DNA of 64,000 nt, taken from contig WOGZ01000005.1 in the NCBI GenBank assembly GCA_009733775.1, positions 124,001 to 188,000 on the forward strand, written 5' to 3'. A program made the position numbers and the translations under genes. Source of the stretch: Alectoria sarmentosa (taxonomy: Eukaryota > Ascomycota > Lecanoromycetes > Lecanorales > Parmeliaceae). Below are positions 24,745 through 36,082 of the stretch, in pieces. The first letter of the stretch is position 1, and each line of letters begins with the position of its first letter. Below the pieces are notes generated by a model. It made no database searches. It was not told the origin of the DNA and saw only the letters and a list, made by a program, of their open reading frames with translations.

Positions 24745-25991
24745 CTATGTTTTTGGTTTCCTCGCAACCATCAAGTACATTGGAGTAAACAGCTTCTCCT
24801 TACCCCCAGCCACCAGGCAGTCAGCTGCATACGCGAGACTGTCTGCCGTTCTCTTCGTTCCCTTTGGCGCAATCCCCACTCTTTCCAGCCCTCCAACGGC
24901 ATTATGAGCCAAGAGGCGCCCTATCCTGGTCATACGAGCGATGGTGAGAACATCACCAAGACTTGATGCCATCCTCAAGTCTCCGTCCAGGGGGTAGTAC
25001 CATGGCCTTGCGTCTGTTCGGTCCGCCAGATCCTCATTCATCTCAAGCTCAAAGCCGGCAGCCTTGATCGCTTCCAAACCTTCGGATACTCTCACCATGT
25101 TTGATATCCCGTCGCCTTGTTCGATGCCCAGGCGAACCTCGCGGTGATGAGGATTACCGTTGTCATAGCGTTCGGTCATGAACCATTCGTAAACACCGAA
25201 TACACCACCAGGCTTCAGTACTCGAAAGATCTGGGAGTAGACGCCTTCCAGCGATGGGGCGTGAACAGTAGCTTCTATGGCGTACACTGCATCAAAAGTT
25301 TCGGCAGGGAAGGACATTTGCTATCCTCGTTCAATTAGCGAGCCTACCCCCTCAGAGCCGAACTCGACACATACCATGAAATCGCCTTTAGCGAAGGTCA
25401 GGTGGTCGGAAAGTCCTTCTTTTGCAGCGTATTTGCCAGCACGCTCAATTTGGTAGTCGTTGTTGTTCAATCCCACAATGTTGACACCTGCAAATTTTAC
25501 AATCTCCCTTGCTGGGCCGCCAACACCACATCCTACGTCCAGAACCCTCATACCTTCTCGGAGACCCATCATGTGCGCCAAATAGTGTTCATGTCGAGCA
25601 ATGGCTTGGTGGAAGCCTTCACCGTATGCGAATCGGCAGAAATGGAAGGAGCCCCCCCAGCCATACTCGTAGAGATCTGTGGCGAGATTATAATAATGCC
25701 TGGTCAGAGTGGCATATTCTGATTTCCGAGCCTAGTTGATCTGTCAGCTAGGACTTGCTTGAGATTACTCATGGAGCGATCAGCGCTCACTTCTCTGACT
25801 TCTACAGTCTCGGTGCCAGCAGACTTGTTGTCCCAATGTTTGAAGTACTCCTCGGTAGCTGCCTTGTGTGCGCCATGGTCCTTGTTCAGCATGGACCGCA
25901 AGCCTTTTGAGTCAACCGATTTACCGTGCATCACCTTGTTGAATGCTGCATCTCGTGAATGGTCCTCACTTTCAAGGGCAATTGGGGCCAT
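24745..25991 (-). CDS. ERG6: Sterol 24-C-methyltransferase
   Basis: Three exons (25991-25791, 25731-25375, 25320-24745) encode 377 residues. The sterol-binding region [16 protein letters not shown] precedes SAM motif [11 protein letters not shown] (residues 130-139). Then come [10 protein letters not shown], the post-I segment [28 protein letters not shown] and a C-terminal sterol methyltransferase domain ending in [13 protein letters not shown]. The enzyme methylates C-24 of zymosterol or lanosterol in ergosterol synthesis and is found at the ER and lipid droplets. Introns of 59 and 54 nt have GTGAGC/GTATGT donors and TAG acceptors. It diverges from the SLT11 gene across a 385-bp shared promoter. 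Confidence 0.96.
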
Positions 25992-26376
25992 CGTGGGATT
26001 CTGAAATTTGAGTAGCTGTAGGGTCTACCAAGGGGTTTTCCTCTCTTTTCCCTCCCCAAGATCTCGTGCTGGGTAACTGTTGGAACAGCAGAAGTACTAC
26101 ACAGAGGAACAAGAAGCAAAGGGGCAAGCTGAATTATAAGTATTTGCTATTCTCCTTTTTGGGAATTTAATTGACGCTAGAGACGCGCCCTGGCTGGCTT
26201 GGCACCGGCCTGACGGCACGGCTGGCTCACACCACTTTTGTAGCAAGACTAATAAGATCAGTCAGCATATCTACCGCCTGCTGAATAATCATCATCACGA
26301 TCTGGTACAATTCTACGTTGACCTTTGCCTTCAAACATCTATCTTGTCTGAATTACAAGCATTAACAGAAGGTACT
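25992..26376. promoter_or_regulatory. Shared divergent promoter, ERG6 / SLT11
   Basis: Only 385 bases separate the divergent start codons of ERG6 (-) and SLT11 (+), so both promoters must lie here. I see no clear TATA box and no sterol-response element that I would defend. Confidence 0.55.
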
Positions 26377-27650
26377 ATGCCACCTCAAATCAAGCAAGAT
26401 CTCAATCGCTCTGGTTGGGAAACGACTGGTAAGTGCCAAGAACTAGGATTTTTCACTCCTAGTGTCTCGCTGACACGCTTTTGAACCATAGATTTCCCTT
26501 CCGTTTGCGAGAATTGCCTGCCTAACAACCCATATGTGCAGATGCTCAAAGAGGATCATGGAGCGGTAAGAGAACTTTGGCTGCGCACGACTCTCAAGAC
26601 GAACGACTGACAGACGACGCTTACTAGGAATGCAAAATATGCACAAGACCTTTCACCATATTCCGATGGAAAGCTGACCGGACGGCTCGAGCGAAGCGGA
26701 CAAACATCTGTCTCACATGCGCTCGTCTAAAGAATTGCTGTCAATGTTGCATGCTGGATCTGTCGTTCGGTCTACCTATCGTGGTGAGAGATGCCGCGCT
26801 CAAAATGGTCGCTCCAGGCCCGGAAAGCAGTATCAACCGAGAGTACTACGCCCAGGAGAATGAGAGGGAAATCGAGGAGGGCAGAGGCGGGGTCGAAGAG
26901 TACGAAAAGACGGACGAAAAAGCGAGAGAGTTGCTACGCCGGTTAGCGAACAGCGAACCATACTACAAACGTCAACGGCGGTTGGAAGCTAATGAGGAGG
27001 ATCGGAAGGTGGAGAAGGAAGCAAGTCCTGAGGACGGCGGCCAAAGAAGAACAGCGGCAGCACCAGGACCGATCAGGACGCATGACAGCAGGGAGGGTCG
27101 TGGTGGAGCAAGGGGAGGAGCTTTGCGAGGTCGAGGAGGAGCAAGAGGAGGGCGTGGCTTCCCTGGCACTGCTCAACTACCACCTCAACCTCAGGACATC
27201 CTACCTCCGCGAGACAGAAACATCACATCACTCATGGTCACGGGCGTCGAGGACGATCTCCCCGAGCACGCTATACGCACTTTCTTCTCACCTTTTGGCG
27301 TCCTCAGGTCTTTGGTCTGCAGTCACAGGTCCCATGCAGCATTCCTAAATTACGCAACAAGGGAAGGAGCCGAGGCAGCAGCAGAGCACTGTCAAGGTAG
27401 AGCAGTAATTGCGGGTTGCCCACTACGAGTAAATTGGGCGCGACCAAAAGCCCTGGATCATCTTGACACTGAAGAAAGGATGGCGTATGCGCGCGCAGGA
27501 CGGGATACAGCGAAGGCTATCAAGGCTGTGGATAGGACCCCGGCACCGGAAATTGAGGGAGGCCAACCCCAAGAGCTAGAGCAAACGGCTGCCGTAGCTC
27601 CTCCACCAGGAAAGGAAGACGTGAATTACGCAAGCTTGGCAGGAAATTGA
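26377..27650 (+). CDS. SLT11: Pre-mRNA-splicing factor Slt11 (Ecm2/RBM22 family)
   Basis: Three exons (26377-26428, 26492-26565, 26628-27650) encode 382 residues. The N-terminus carries paired Cys zinc ligands: CENCLPNN, CKICTRPF, CLTCARLKNCCQCC. Then come DLSFGLPIVVRD and REYYAQENE, a charged helix, an RGG-type stretch (RGGARGGALRGRGGARGG) and one RRM (about 225-300) with SLMVTGVEDDL and HAAFLNY. This order is diagnostic of Slt11/Ecm2/RBM22, which contacts U6 snRNA and the 5' splice site in the activated spliceosome. The start and the MPPQIKQDLNRSGWE leader are typical. The low-complexity tail ends NYASLAGN. The two short introns fall in the conserved zinc region and close perfectly. Confidence 0.94.
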
Positions 27651-28245
27651 ATGCAGACCATATTACTGTGCAGCACTTTGTCCCACGGAATCAAGGTCTG
27701 CAAGCACCGTCACTTGCCATCCTCGAGCAGAAGCCCCTACCCATGCCTATATCGGGGTAGCAATAGCCACCGAAGGCCAGGGAATCAGAGCGCTTGTCAA
27801 GTCGTGCGGCGCGAAGCCATGTTTGCGCTCATCTTGTCCTCGCGCTGTTAAACTTTTGGAAGTCACGTCATCTATTAGGTAAAGATCTAAATCATTTCTC
27901 TGGGCATCTTGAGCTGACTTGCCGCCATCAGCCGTTCGAAAGGAAAGCTAATGTCAAAAGTTCATCTCTACAAGTATTTCTACTGGCCACCTTTTCGGTT
28001 AGTGAGCTGCACTTGCTGCCAAAAATATTGAATATATCGGGATTGAGACATGACTGTCCCCTCAGTTCGTCATTGGAGCACACTTGATAACAACGGGTTT
28101 GGGGCTTGGATCATTAATTCCCACTGTTTCGAAGAAATGAAGCGAATCTTTTCACAATCTACTTGATACGAGGAGCTAGCAAATTCCATTTTGGTGCTAT
28201 CTCAAGCTCGTCCTGTCACAGAGGATTCGTACCTTTGAAGATAGT
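27651..28245. other. Convergent intergenic region
   Basis: This is about 600 bases between SLT11 (+) and the FAD oxidoreductase (-). I see no gene. Confidence 0.5.
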
Positions 28246-29609
28246 TTACAGCCCCAACCGTCCCACATACCGCTCCATATTCTTGCCCTCCACCATCTTG
28301 GCAACACAATACCCACTCCCCAGCGAGTTCGAGATACCCCAAGGCCCATGTCCAGCACATACGATAACCCCTTCTTCCCCTCTATCAACCAGATCAGCAA
28401 TAATAGGCACACCTTTCCTCGCCACGGGCCGCCAGCATACTCCTTCTCTAACCACTTCGAAATCATCACCAAGTAATTTGTGCGCTGTTTTCTTCAGCAC
28501 TGCTATACTTTTGTCATCAACAACGCGCTCGTTGGCAATCTTTGGCAGAGGGTATGTGCTAGAATTCAGGCCAGCGAGGTAGATGCAGCCATCTGGCATC
28601 CGAGAGAATATCTCGGGGCTGTAATCAGCTTCAGCATCGGTCGTGAAGACAGCGTGGCAGCCGTGGCGACCTACATTGGCTGGGTCGGTGCTGTCGAGTG
28701 CCGGGGGAGGCCAATGCGGCGAGCGAAGGATTAGCGAGTGCCCTGCTAGCGACGTGATGGGTATCCTCAACTTCGACTTGGGAAAAAGGGTGCGATGAAC
28801 TTGTGGAGTCCAAGCTCCAGCTGCTAGAACTAGGCGTGTACAGGGTAGGGTTGTTCTCTCTTGGGTGGAGGTGTTGAGGATGGTTATGTTGGAGAGGGTG
28901 CCGGACGGCGAGCGAGTGATGGAGACGGCTTTGGTGGGTTGATGTAGTCGGACACCGCGGACTTGGCAGCTCTCTAGCAGGAAGCGGCATAGGAGTAACG
29001 GGTCACTAATAATGGTTTTCAGTATGTCAATTATGGCTTCTTAATCGTATGCAACAGATAGATATTAATGAAAGGTACAAAGTTGGCACAAGAGACAAGC
29101 CCGGCAGGCAGACACGTAGGCAGGACCTACCATTGAGCCGTCGTAGATCCATCACTCATCACATCGAGCTCAGAACCAGGCGTCAACCAAGCGGGACGAT
29201 TGACATTGCTATTAGTAGTCCTCGCAGCGGCCGTTGACCGACTCACCCCCTCCATCAGCCAGTCTGCGCCATTCTTCCCTACAGTCTCTGCTAAGCTCGT
29301 CCCAGTGCTTTGACTGTAACCCCAGCGGTCGTGGCCGTTATTGTCTTCAGCCAGCTGCCTGTGAAGATCGAAACTCAGTTCGCCGAGCTTTGATAGTGAG
29401 GGAGAAAACCAATCCCTTGCTAGAAAGCCGGCTGCAAATCCGGATGCGGAGGCGAAGAGTTGAGGAGAGGCTTCGATGAGATGGATTGTATTCTTTGAGG
29501 TTTGACTCAGATAGTACGCTGTAGATGTACCGATGATACCGGCCCCAATGATGACTGTAGCCATCAGGGAAGAAAATGTAATGCTAGACCGAGGCAGAAT
29601 GGAGTTCAA
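28246..29609 (-). CDS. FAD-dependent oxidoreductase (DAO family, Tda3-like)
   Basis: Two exons (29609-29131, 29005-28246) encode 412 residues. The dinucleotide-binding fold is at the N-terminus: ATVIIGAGIIGTSTAYYL. It is followed by SGFAAGFLARDW, a middle region with LVLAAGAWTPQVH, and the C-terminal FAD contact GHGPWGISNSLGSGY. This is the DAO superfamily pattern, closest in kind to yeast Tda3-like proteins. It probably oxidises an amine or amino acid, but the substrate is unknown. A second Met at residue 16, just before the Rossmann fold, may be the real start. The 125-nt intron (GTAGGT donor, ATTAG acceptor) joins TAQ to CDPLLLCRF. It is divergent from the SDR gene 234 bp away. Confidence 0.88.
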
Positions 29610-29843
29610 AAGACGGTTTCAAGTTGAAGATGCTTAGGCACAGATATTGGTTTCCATCTAATTGGCTTGGAAGCGGTATTGGTGTATACTGTAGTATACT
29701 GTATATTCAGAAAAGATTTCGTAAATTTCAACACCCGCATACCCCGCGGATTTGCCGAATGCACCATGACGTACTTGCAGACTTCCATTTCGCACAAAGA
29801 AGATTAGGAAAGACAAAAGACAAAACAACATCACCGGCAAGAT
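29610..29843. promoter_or_regulatory. Shared divergent promoter, FAD oxidoreductase / SDR
   Basis: Only 234 bases separate the two divergent start codons. The middle holds repeated GTATACTGTA words (about 29683-29704) that could be a dyad-like element. Co-regulation is inferred from spacing only. Confidence 0.5.
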
Positions 29844-30751
29844 ATGACCAAAACCATCATCGTCACTGGCGCTTCCAAAGGTAAGGTACGGATGGAAACA
29901 ACTCGCAGTAAGCAACTCATAGCTTACATTGGTGGCAGGTATCGGTGCAGCGATAGCTGAACTTCTGCTGGAAAAATCCCATAATGTCGTTTTGATCGCG
30001 AGAACAGAGCAACCGCTGGAAGAGCTGCGGAAAAGGTACCCTGAGCAAGTCCTGGTCCTTGCGGGGAGCTTGGGGGATTTCTCGCTCGCACAGAAAGCGG
30101 TAGACAGCGCCCTTGCAAGATTTGAAACGCTGGATGGTCTAATTCTCAATCATGGCATGATGGATCCGGTGACAAAAATCGAGACTAGTGATATAGGACA
30201 ATGGAAAGAGCTGTTCGACGTCAACTTCTTCAGCGCTGTTGCATTCGTGAGTATCGAGAAGCCGGAGACGGCGCTTTCCCTGACAGAGATAGGCTAGAGC
30301 GGCTATTCCAATATTGCGCCAGAGCTGTGGCTGCGTTCTTTTCACCTCCTCGGGCGTTTCAACGGGGGCATACTCAACATGGGGCGCATACGGCGCTTCG
30401 AAGGCCGCAATGAACCACTTTGCACGACAACTAGCGGTCGAGGAGCCTGAACTAACCAGTATCGCCGTGAGGCCTGGCGTAGTGGATACCGACATGCAGC
30501 GACAGCTTCGAGAAGTACACTCTGCTGTAATGGCAGCCAAGGACAATGACAAATTCTTGGGTTTACATCAAGCTGGTAAGCTCCTGCGCCCTGACCAACC
30601 AGGCCACGTAATGGCAAGGATGGTACTGGATCCTCCGAAAGAGCTGAGTGGGAAATATGTCGAGTAAGTTCATCTAAAAATGCTCAACGCCGATAGTGAC
30701 ATTTGGATTAGCTGGGAAAGTCCGGAGCTGGCGAGGTATCAGGGGTCTTGA
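29844..30751 (+). CDS. Short-chain dehydrogenase/reductase (IRC24/YIR035C-like)
   Basis: Four exons (29844-29880, 29939-30246, 30293-30663, 30712-30751) encode 251 residues. Motifs of classical SDRs are in order: the cofactor loop TGASKGIGAAI at the N-terminus, LILNHGMMDP in place of NNAG, the catalytic Ser in FTSSGVSTGAYSTWG, the YxxxK pair in YGASKAAMNHFA, and RPGVVDTDM. The ending DWESPELARYQGS resembles yeast YIR035C/Irc24 carbonyl reductases, NADPH-dependent enzymes acting on small diketones. Intron 2 is only 46 nt and needs the ATAG acceptor before GCTAGA to keep AAIPILRQ in frame. The last coding exon is 40 nt. Confidence 0.92.
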
Positions 30752-31761
30752 AGCATCACCGGGACTATGATTCAGTCAGAAAGTAGGCTTAAGTCTTAGT
30801 GTTTGAGGTATGGAATGCGTTGTAACGAGGAGGCTAGGATCAGATGAAAGATGAAAAGACTCGAGTGGTTTCTCCATAAGGCCATTGCAGCCGTCAGGAT
30901 TAGCATGAAATATTTTGTGTTCATCATATGCCAGTAGTGAAAGCGAAGGAAGATCTCCAATGTCACGGGTGGCTTACCTCCAAGCGAATTTTGAAAGGTG
31001 GAAAGGCACCGAGAATTCTAAACTTTCACCCAACCCTAATTAGTAACGATAAGTTTCTAGGAGAAATGGTCGATATTGAAAGTAAAGGTATAGAAGCATT
31101 TCAGATAATCGAACCATTTGATTCGTCATTGTAAATCGGTATTTGATAGTACATGTGTTACTCATCATGGTAAATGGCATGATAGGCCTCGAAGGCACAG
31201 GATCAGAGAGCATTGAACTCACAAACATGTCTAACTGCTTCATCGACTGGGTCTTTTCCACGAGTGCCGTTCGAAGCAGCTCGAGCCCTAGAGAAAATAC
31301 GATTGAGTCAGCTTGTGACAATGTTTACTTCAAAGTCGTCATATGTCGGAAGAACATAGTAGATCAGATAGGTCCTTTGGCGGGACAGGTAAAGTCACCA
31401 CGAGAGCGGATTAAGCTCAATGGTCTGATAGGGGCGACACGAAGTTCATCATTTGGGTAGAGAATGTCATGAGAGAAGAAAATGAGGTGTACTGACATAG
31501 TTTTCTAAGCGTACACATATCTGGCCTGGACAAGTCATCTCTTCTACAGGCGATAGGCATTGATGCTAAATGTTTGTTGATACAATTCGCCTGAATTTCA
31601 AGTGTGTGAAAACTTGGCTAGGTGAAATTGTGAATCTTCAAGTTCAAGCTAGTAAGCCTCAGCGGCTGAGGCGCTTGTGGCGGCAAAAATCAGCCCTATG
31701 GATTGCGGAATGCAGCCAGCCAAATCGGCTCATTCCAAGTCACCGAGAGACAACGCCCACC
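30752..31761. other. 1-kb region without a supported gene
   Basis: The short frames on both strands have no recognisable motif. The last 150 bases, with a GCAGCCAGCCAAATCGG element, are the probable NC2 beta promoter. Confidence 0.5.
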
Positions 31762-32451
31762 ATGTCTGACCGAGAGTTTGGTGGTCAGTCGTTCTCTTCC
31801 TCTACAAATCAATCATGGCTGACAAATACCTAGGCAATGACGACCTCTCCTTGCCAAAAGGTGAGCATCTCCGCAATTTTAGCGTTTGTTCTTGGCCAGG
31901 AGCCCCTCCGTTTCCCTCATTGATACCTTACTAAGACCATCCCTTCCTCGCAGCAACTGTGCAAAAAATCATCACAGAAATCCTTGCCACAAACGATTCG
32001 GAATCCAGCATTACCTTCGCGAGAGATGCCCGAGATCTGCTCATAGACTGCTGCGTCGAATTCATCACCCTCATATCCTCCGAAGCCAACGATATAGCTG
32101 AGCGCGAAGCCAAGAAAACCATCGCGACGGAGCATATCGACAAGGCGTTGAAGGAGCTAGGCTTTCCGGAATATGTTCGAGAAGTGTTGGCTTCTGCGGG
32201 GGAGATGAAGGAATCGCTCAAGGTGAGCTTTGCAACCTACCACGGGGAATAGCAATTTTATTTGGTGCGGGAGGGTGGACTGTGGACGTTGACGTAGGAA
32301 TTGTAGAATCAAGGCTGACCACGCATTGGGATAGACTAGGGAGAAGAAAACAAGCAAGATGGACCAGAGCGGTCTGACACAGGAGGAGCTGCTGCAACAG
32401 CAGCAGGAGTTGTTCGCGTCTGCAACAAGTAAATTCAACCAGGGTCCTTGA
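31762..32451 (+). CDS. DR1: NC2 beta (Dr1), TBP-binding transcription repressor
   Basis: Exons 31762-31783, 31834-31860, 31954-32222 and 32344-32451 encode 141 residues. MSDREFGGNDDLSLPKATVQKI opens a histone fold (DARDLLIDCCVEFITLISSEANDIAEREAKKTI, then HIDKALKELGF), the signature of NC2 beta/Dr1. Paired with NC2 alpha (Drap1), it clamps TBP on DNA. The Gln-rich end LLQQQQELFASAT is also typical. The first two exons are tiny (22 and 27 nt) but conserved and phase-consistent. The last acceptor is less certain: GGGAG before AAGAAAACA keeps the conserved tail in frame, whereas the more usual CTAG four bases upstream would not. Confidence 0.9.
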
Positions 32452-33311
32452 GTATAGTTTGGGACATAGTTGTTCGGCATAGGGGAGGCGTTTCAGCGTG
32501 TAGGAGGATGCACTGGCTGTGTCCCTCGGACTCGCAGATTGTCCACAGGTGTTTAGAGGCGTTCACATGGGGCATTACCATGCCGACGATACCCCAAATT
32601 CCTTGCAAACCCTCTTGGGTTTGAATTCTGCTACCAGCTTCTTGGGTCACTGGGACCAACGAATCAGGGGACGACTAAGTTGGATACAACAGATTCAAAC
32701 TTCTCTAGATTGGAAAGCCAACATAGCCGCATTCCGACAACCTCTCGCTCTCGCGTTCATGACAGAAAGGGCTTGGCATTTTTTGAGAATCGGATGCGGT
32801 CACTACGATTTGCAGTAGCACTTCGAGAAATCAAAGATTTCAGAACACCACCTTCCATTGCTTGCCCCACAGTAATGTCTGGAAGATGTTGGAGTCTGAG
32901 CCGCCATCTACGATGGGTCATATCCTTTAATAGTAGAACGGTTTACCTTGAAGGTTCTATAACGTCCAACAGCACCGCATACATGTCAAAAATCCAATCT
33001 GGAACATTTTTGACTGCATTTCAAGCAACAGTAGCGGCCTTTGACTGGTTCCGAATAAGCATCACTGACTGGATGGCAGCACCTTGTCTCCAAATTATGA
33101 TAGGGTATATGACCGTCGACAATACCTGGTAGCGCGCTCTATTACTCTTTGTATCATATTGTTGCTCCCTTTACCGTCCATGGTCCTCAGACTTCGTCCT
33201 GAACCAGCTGTTTGATCTCTCTCCCACTTCCTAGCGCATCCGATGCTTCTGGACCCATTAAGGCCGTTGTTCCCTGATCACTGAATCCGTTCATATCTGC
33301 CTCTGTATCGC
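32452..33311. other. Convergent intergenic region between DR1 and BRE2
   Basis: No intact gene is supported. A + strand frame of 150 codons (32680-33132) has no motif. On the minus strand a protein-like stretch (33131-32757) is broken by two stops and is discussed as a finding. Confidence 0.45.
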
Positions 33312-35249
33312 CTATACATTGTGACCAGAAATCCACTGGTCTATAGTCAGTATGACGAGCCGGCAACCAGGGTCAGCGGCAGTAGCTCAAGGTGCCATCG
33401 TACCTTCATCTACCAGATCATAGACAATGTCTTCTGCAATCTGCTCATTGAAGCGTTCACTCATTGGTCGTAGATTGCTGTGCTGGCCCACAATCTGCTT
33501 CTTCGTGACAGGGTTGACTTTGATATCCGTAGAATCCGCCATCTCGGTATCTTCGTCCACAGCCAGATCAGGCAACGGAAACCAGAAATGTGGCCCGAAG
33601 TTGGCTTCGGCAGCACCGCCACGGAAAACACTGATCGCTGGATAGTAGCCAAGACTGCCATCGTCGAAACCCTCTCTTGCGCCAGCCTGGTTTGGAGGCT
33701 TAGACGAAGGAGGCAGGAATGCTAGCAAATCAGTATACGGCTTTTCAGTGTCAGTGACTCCCGTTCACTTCACTAATTGTGTAGGACATGCATAGGGTAG
33801 GTAGCAACCTCAAAGATCATTCTGCTTCCACAGTATGTCTTGCAGCGCAACGAGCGATATTCACTGGAAAGAGGTGCTTCCGAAATATACGTACAGTGCC
33901 AAGCAGCTCGCCATTCTTATAAACCTTGATGCTGGAGAATGGTAGAGTACGCAAGGAGTGTTCAGGGTGGTTCGGATTTGGAGGATCAGTCGCAGCGGTT
34001 CCAGCGCCCACTGAAGCGGTGGGTGCTGGATTCATCAAATCTTCTAGTGGTTTCTGATAGGAATATTCATATTGTTCTAAAATATCTCGAATTCAGCATC
34101 AGATCCTCGACCAAAGTCAAGCTTTTGAATCTGTTCGAGAAGAGAATCTTTCGGAAGAGATGGCCCGCGAGTCAAGGTTGGTAAAACATTAACATACCGA
34201 AGTAAAGCGTGTTTTTGAATCGTATGGGCACACGGTCTCTGATGATATCGAGATACTCGTGAGCGGCCACAGGGTCCAGGTCATCCGATACGTCCACGGC
34301 TTTGTTGTAAGTTCCTTCAACCACTTTTCGATGCAAAGAGAGTGAAGGTAGGCAGATCTCCAGCCCTATCACATCCCCTTCAACAAAGTCCACGTTGGCG
34401 AAGTCTTTCGGCCTTGACATATGGACCTTTTGTCCAGAAGCGTCTCGTATACCGTAGCTGTACGCATCAAACCCGACGGGCCCTGCCTCGGGTTATACGT
34501 AAGCTGGGATTGCTGTCTGTGAAGTACTGACCGTCAAGTTGCGCCTCTCTGCGTGCAAACCCAATTCTAACATGGCCTCGCGGTTCTCCATCCATTGGAT
34601 CAGCTCTTATACCGCTCAGTATCTTAGCTTCCCAGTAGTACCTGCCTTCCCTGGCACCAGTTGTCGCTCGGGCCATGCGAAAGCCCTTCTGGGTAGTGAC
34701 GGCAGTGCAGTCGGGCGACGAGAAAAATACGTGTGGCGACGTATCCTCAGGCTCGAAGCTTGGGCCAGAGGCCGTCTCTGTCTGTCGATGATATTGAAGG
34801 GCGGGGAAGGAAGGGTCGGAGATGGCTTTCGTATATCTGAAAGACTTTCTGTTGTAGACACTGTATCGATCAGTGCCTTATTCAAGAAGCCAGGGGTGCA
34901 GCATAACCTACTGCTCTGACGATTCCATCCACTCCTCTCTACCGAGAATAGGTGAAAACGTTGGCGCTTTGGGCGGTTCATAGTCAGCTGCCTTTGGCAG
35001 AGGCAATTTGTATCGCATTGGAGAGATATGCGTGGGCTCAGTTGACCTCTTGCGCTTTTTCGTGGTTCCTTTGCTGTCTGCATCGTCTCCGCGAGCCTTG
35101 AATGTTGCCTTCTTCTCTCTTCGTGTGCGGGAAGCAGCGGAGTCAGGATTCAAAGGAGAAGATACAGCCGGAAGATGCTCGTCTTCAAGGCGTGCTGTGG
35201 GGAGGGCGGAGGGAGCCGTGATTGGGGGAGGCTGTTGGGCTTCCGCCAT
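33312..35249 (-). CDS. BRE2: COMPASS (Set1C) subunit Bre2/Ash2-like, SPRY domain
   Basis: Six exons (35249-34912, 34836-34532, 34482-34198, 34076-33895, 33740-33404, 33340-33312) encode 491 residues. A basic, Pro-rich N-terminus (KKRKRSTEP) leads into a SPRY domain: GFRMARATTGAREGRYYWEAKIL, HVRIGFARREAQLDGPVGFDAYSYGIRD and FVEGDVIGLEICLP. SSIKVYKNGELLGT and LLAFLPPSS then lead to GSLGYYPAISVFRGGAAEANFGP and FNEQIAEDIVYDLVDE. This is the fungal Bre2/Ash2 pattern, a subunit of the complex that methylates histone H3 Lys4. ATG 35249 (MAEAQQPPP) is preferred over an in-frame ATG 46 codons upstream. Intron 4 (154 nt) ends in AAAAG. The last exon is nine codons, and read-through of its intron would give a slightly different C-terminus. 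Confidence 0.92.
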
Positions 35250-35661
35250 TGTGCCTTGGGTCTTGGGTCTTGGGTCATGGGTGCACAGCTTCAGCGAGCA
35301 GTCTTTCTGGTATGAGGGTCTAGGGGACCAGTTTCTTGGGTCAATGGCATTAGAGAGCTGTTTCTTATTCGGAATAAAATGCGTCACGACCCACGAGCGC
35401 GACTCTCGCCGGGGCTTTCGAAATCTCGGCCCGTTTTAAATCCGGCTCCGATTGACCGTAGAGGCGGCTCGTTGATGTTCCACAGCCACTTCACTTTTAG
35501 AGGTACTTGGTTTGCCTATCTCCGTCCAGAGCGCACTTGTGTATTCACTCATGCCTTTACATTCATAGGCACCTTCATCATGATTGTGGGTGTTCTGCTA
35601 GTCTGTCACCATGGAGAGGGACCAAGTCACTACATCTAGAAGCTTCCCTGCCTGAAAGAGC
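35250..35661. other. Promoter side of BRE2, no gene seen
   Basis: About 400 bases upstream of BRE2. The short tandem GTCTTGGGTCTTGGGTC sits at about 35260. Confidence 0.45.
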
Positions 35662-35662
35662 A

Positions 35663-36082
35663 TTAATGGCCACGTTCAAGTCTGAGAAGGAGGAAGCATT
35701 GACTCCAACAAGTAGAATTGTATTCATTGTGTTGTAGTCTATCTATACCAAGCTCGAAATTCGACAGCATTCGGAGATCCAGATCCTCCAACACATCAAC
35801 GCCACCGCTCGAATACATTAGTCTCTGCCTGCGAAATTGATCTCCTAAGAGAACGCCAAATTCGACAAAGGAGATGAGCTTGTTAGGTCCCGTCCTCCGT
35901 AGAGTTGGGAAGCCTCCACGCCACGACAAGGCCAGCTCTTTCGTGGAGGGTAAATCGCGAGTATAGATGGTAACAGATGAAGAAAGAGAGATGACTTACC
36001 TTCGACGGCGACCTAATTAGAATCACGGTTAGCCAGCTTTCGAAAGACGTGGACATGGGGAGACTTAGCCTGGCACCTGCAT
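35663..36082 (-). CDS. Possible small spliced gene, family unknown
   Basis: A protein-like stretch on the minus strand (35937 downwards) reads ELALSWRGGFPTLRRTGPNK, then ISFVEFGVLLGDQFRRQRLM and VDVLEDLDLRMLSNFELG. Upstream, a strong GTAAGT donor (35999) and an AAAG acceptor (35938) join it to a short exon coding VAVE (36012-36000). An ATTAG acceptor and a GTGCCA donor link that to an ATG-CAG at 36082-36077. The gene may end at 35663. A GTATAG...CTCAG intron near 35750-35690 would instead change the last residues and move the stop to about 35580. I recognise no domain. The strong donor and protein-like composition argue for a real gene, but the first exon of six bases is speculative. Confidence 0.4.

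Noticed and set aside
32680..33132. 150-codon + strand frame between DR1 and BRE2
   Set aside because: It has no motif, and the opposite strand looks more protein-like despite its stops.
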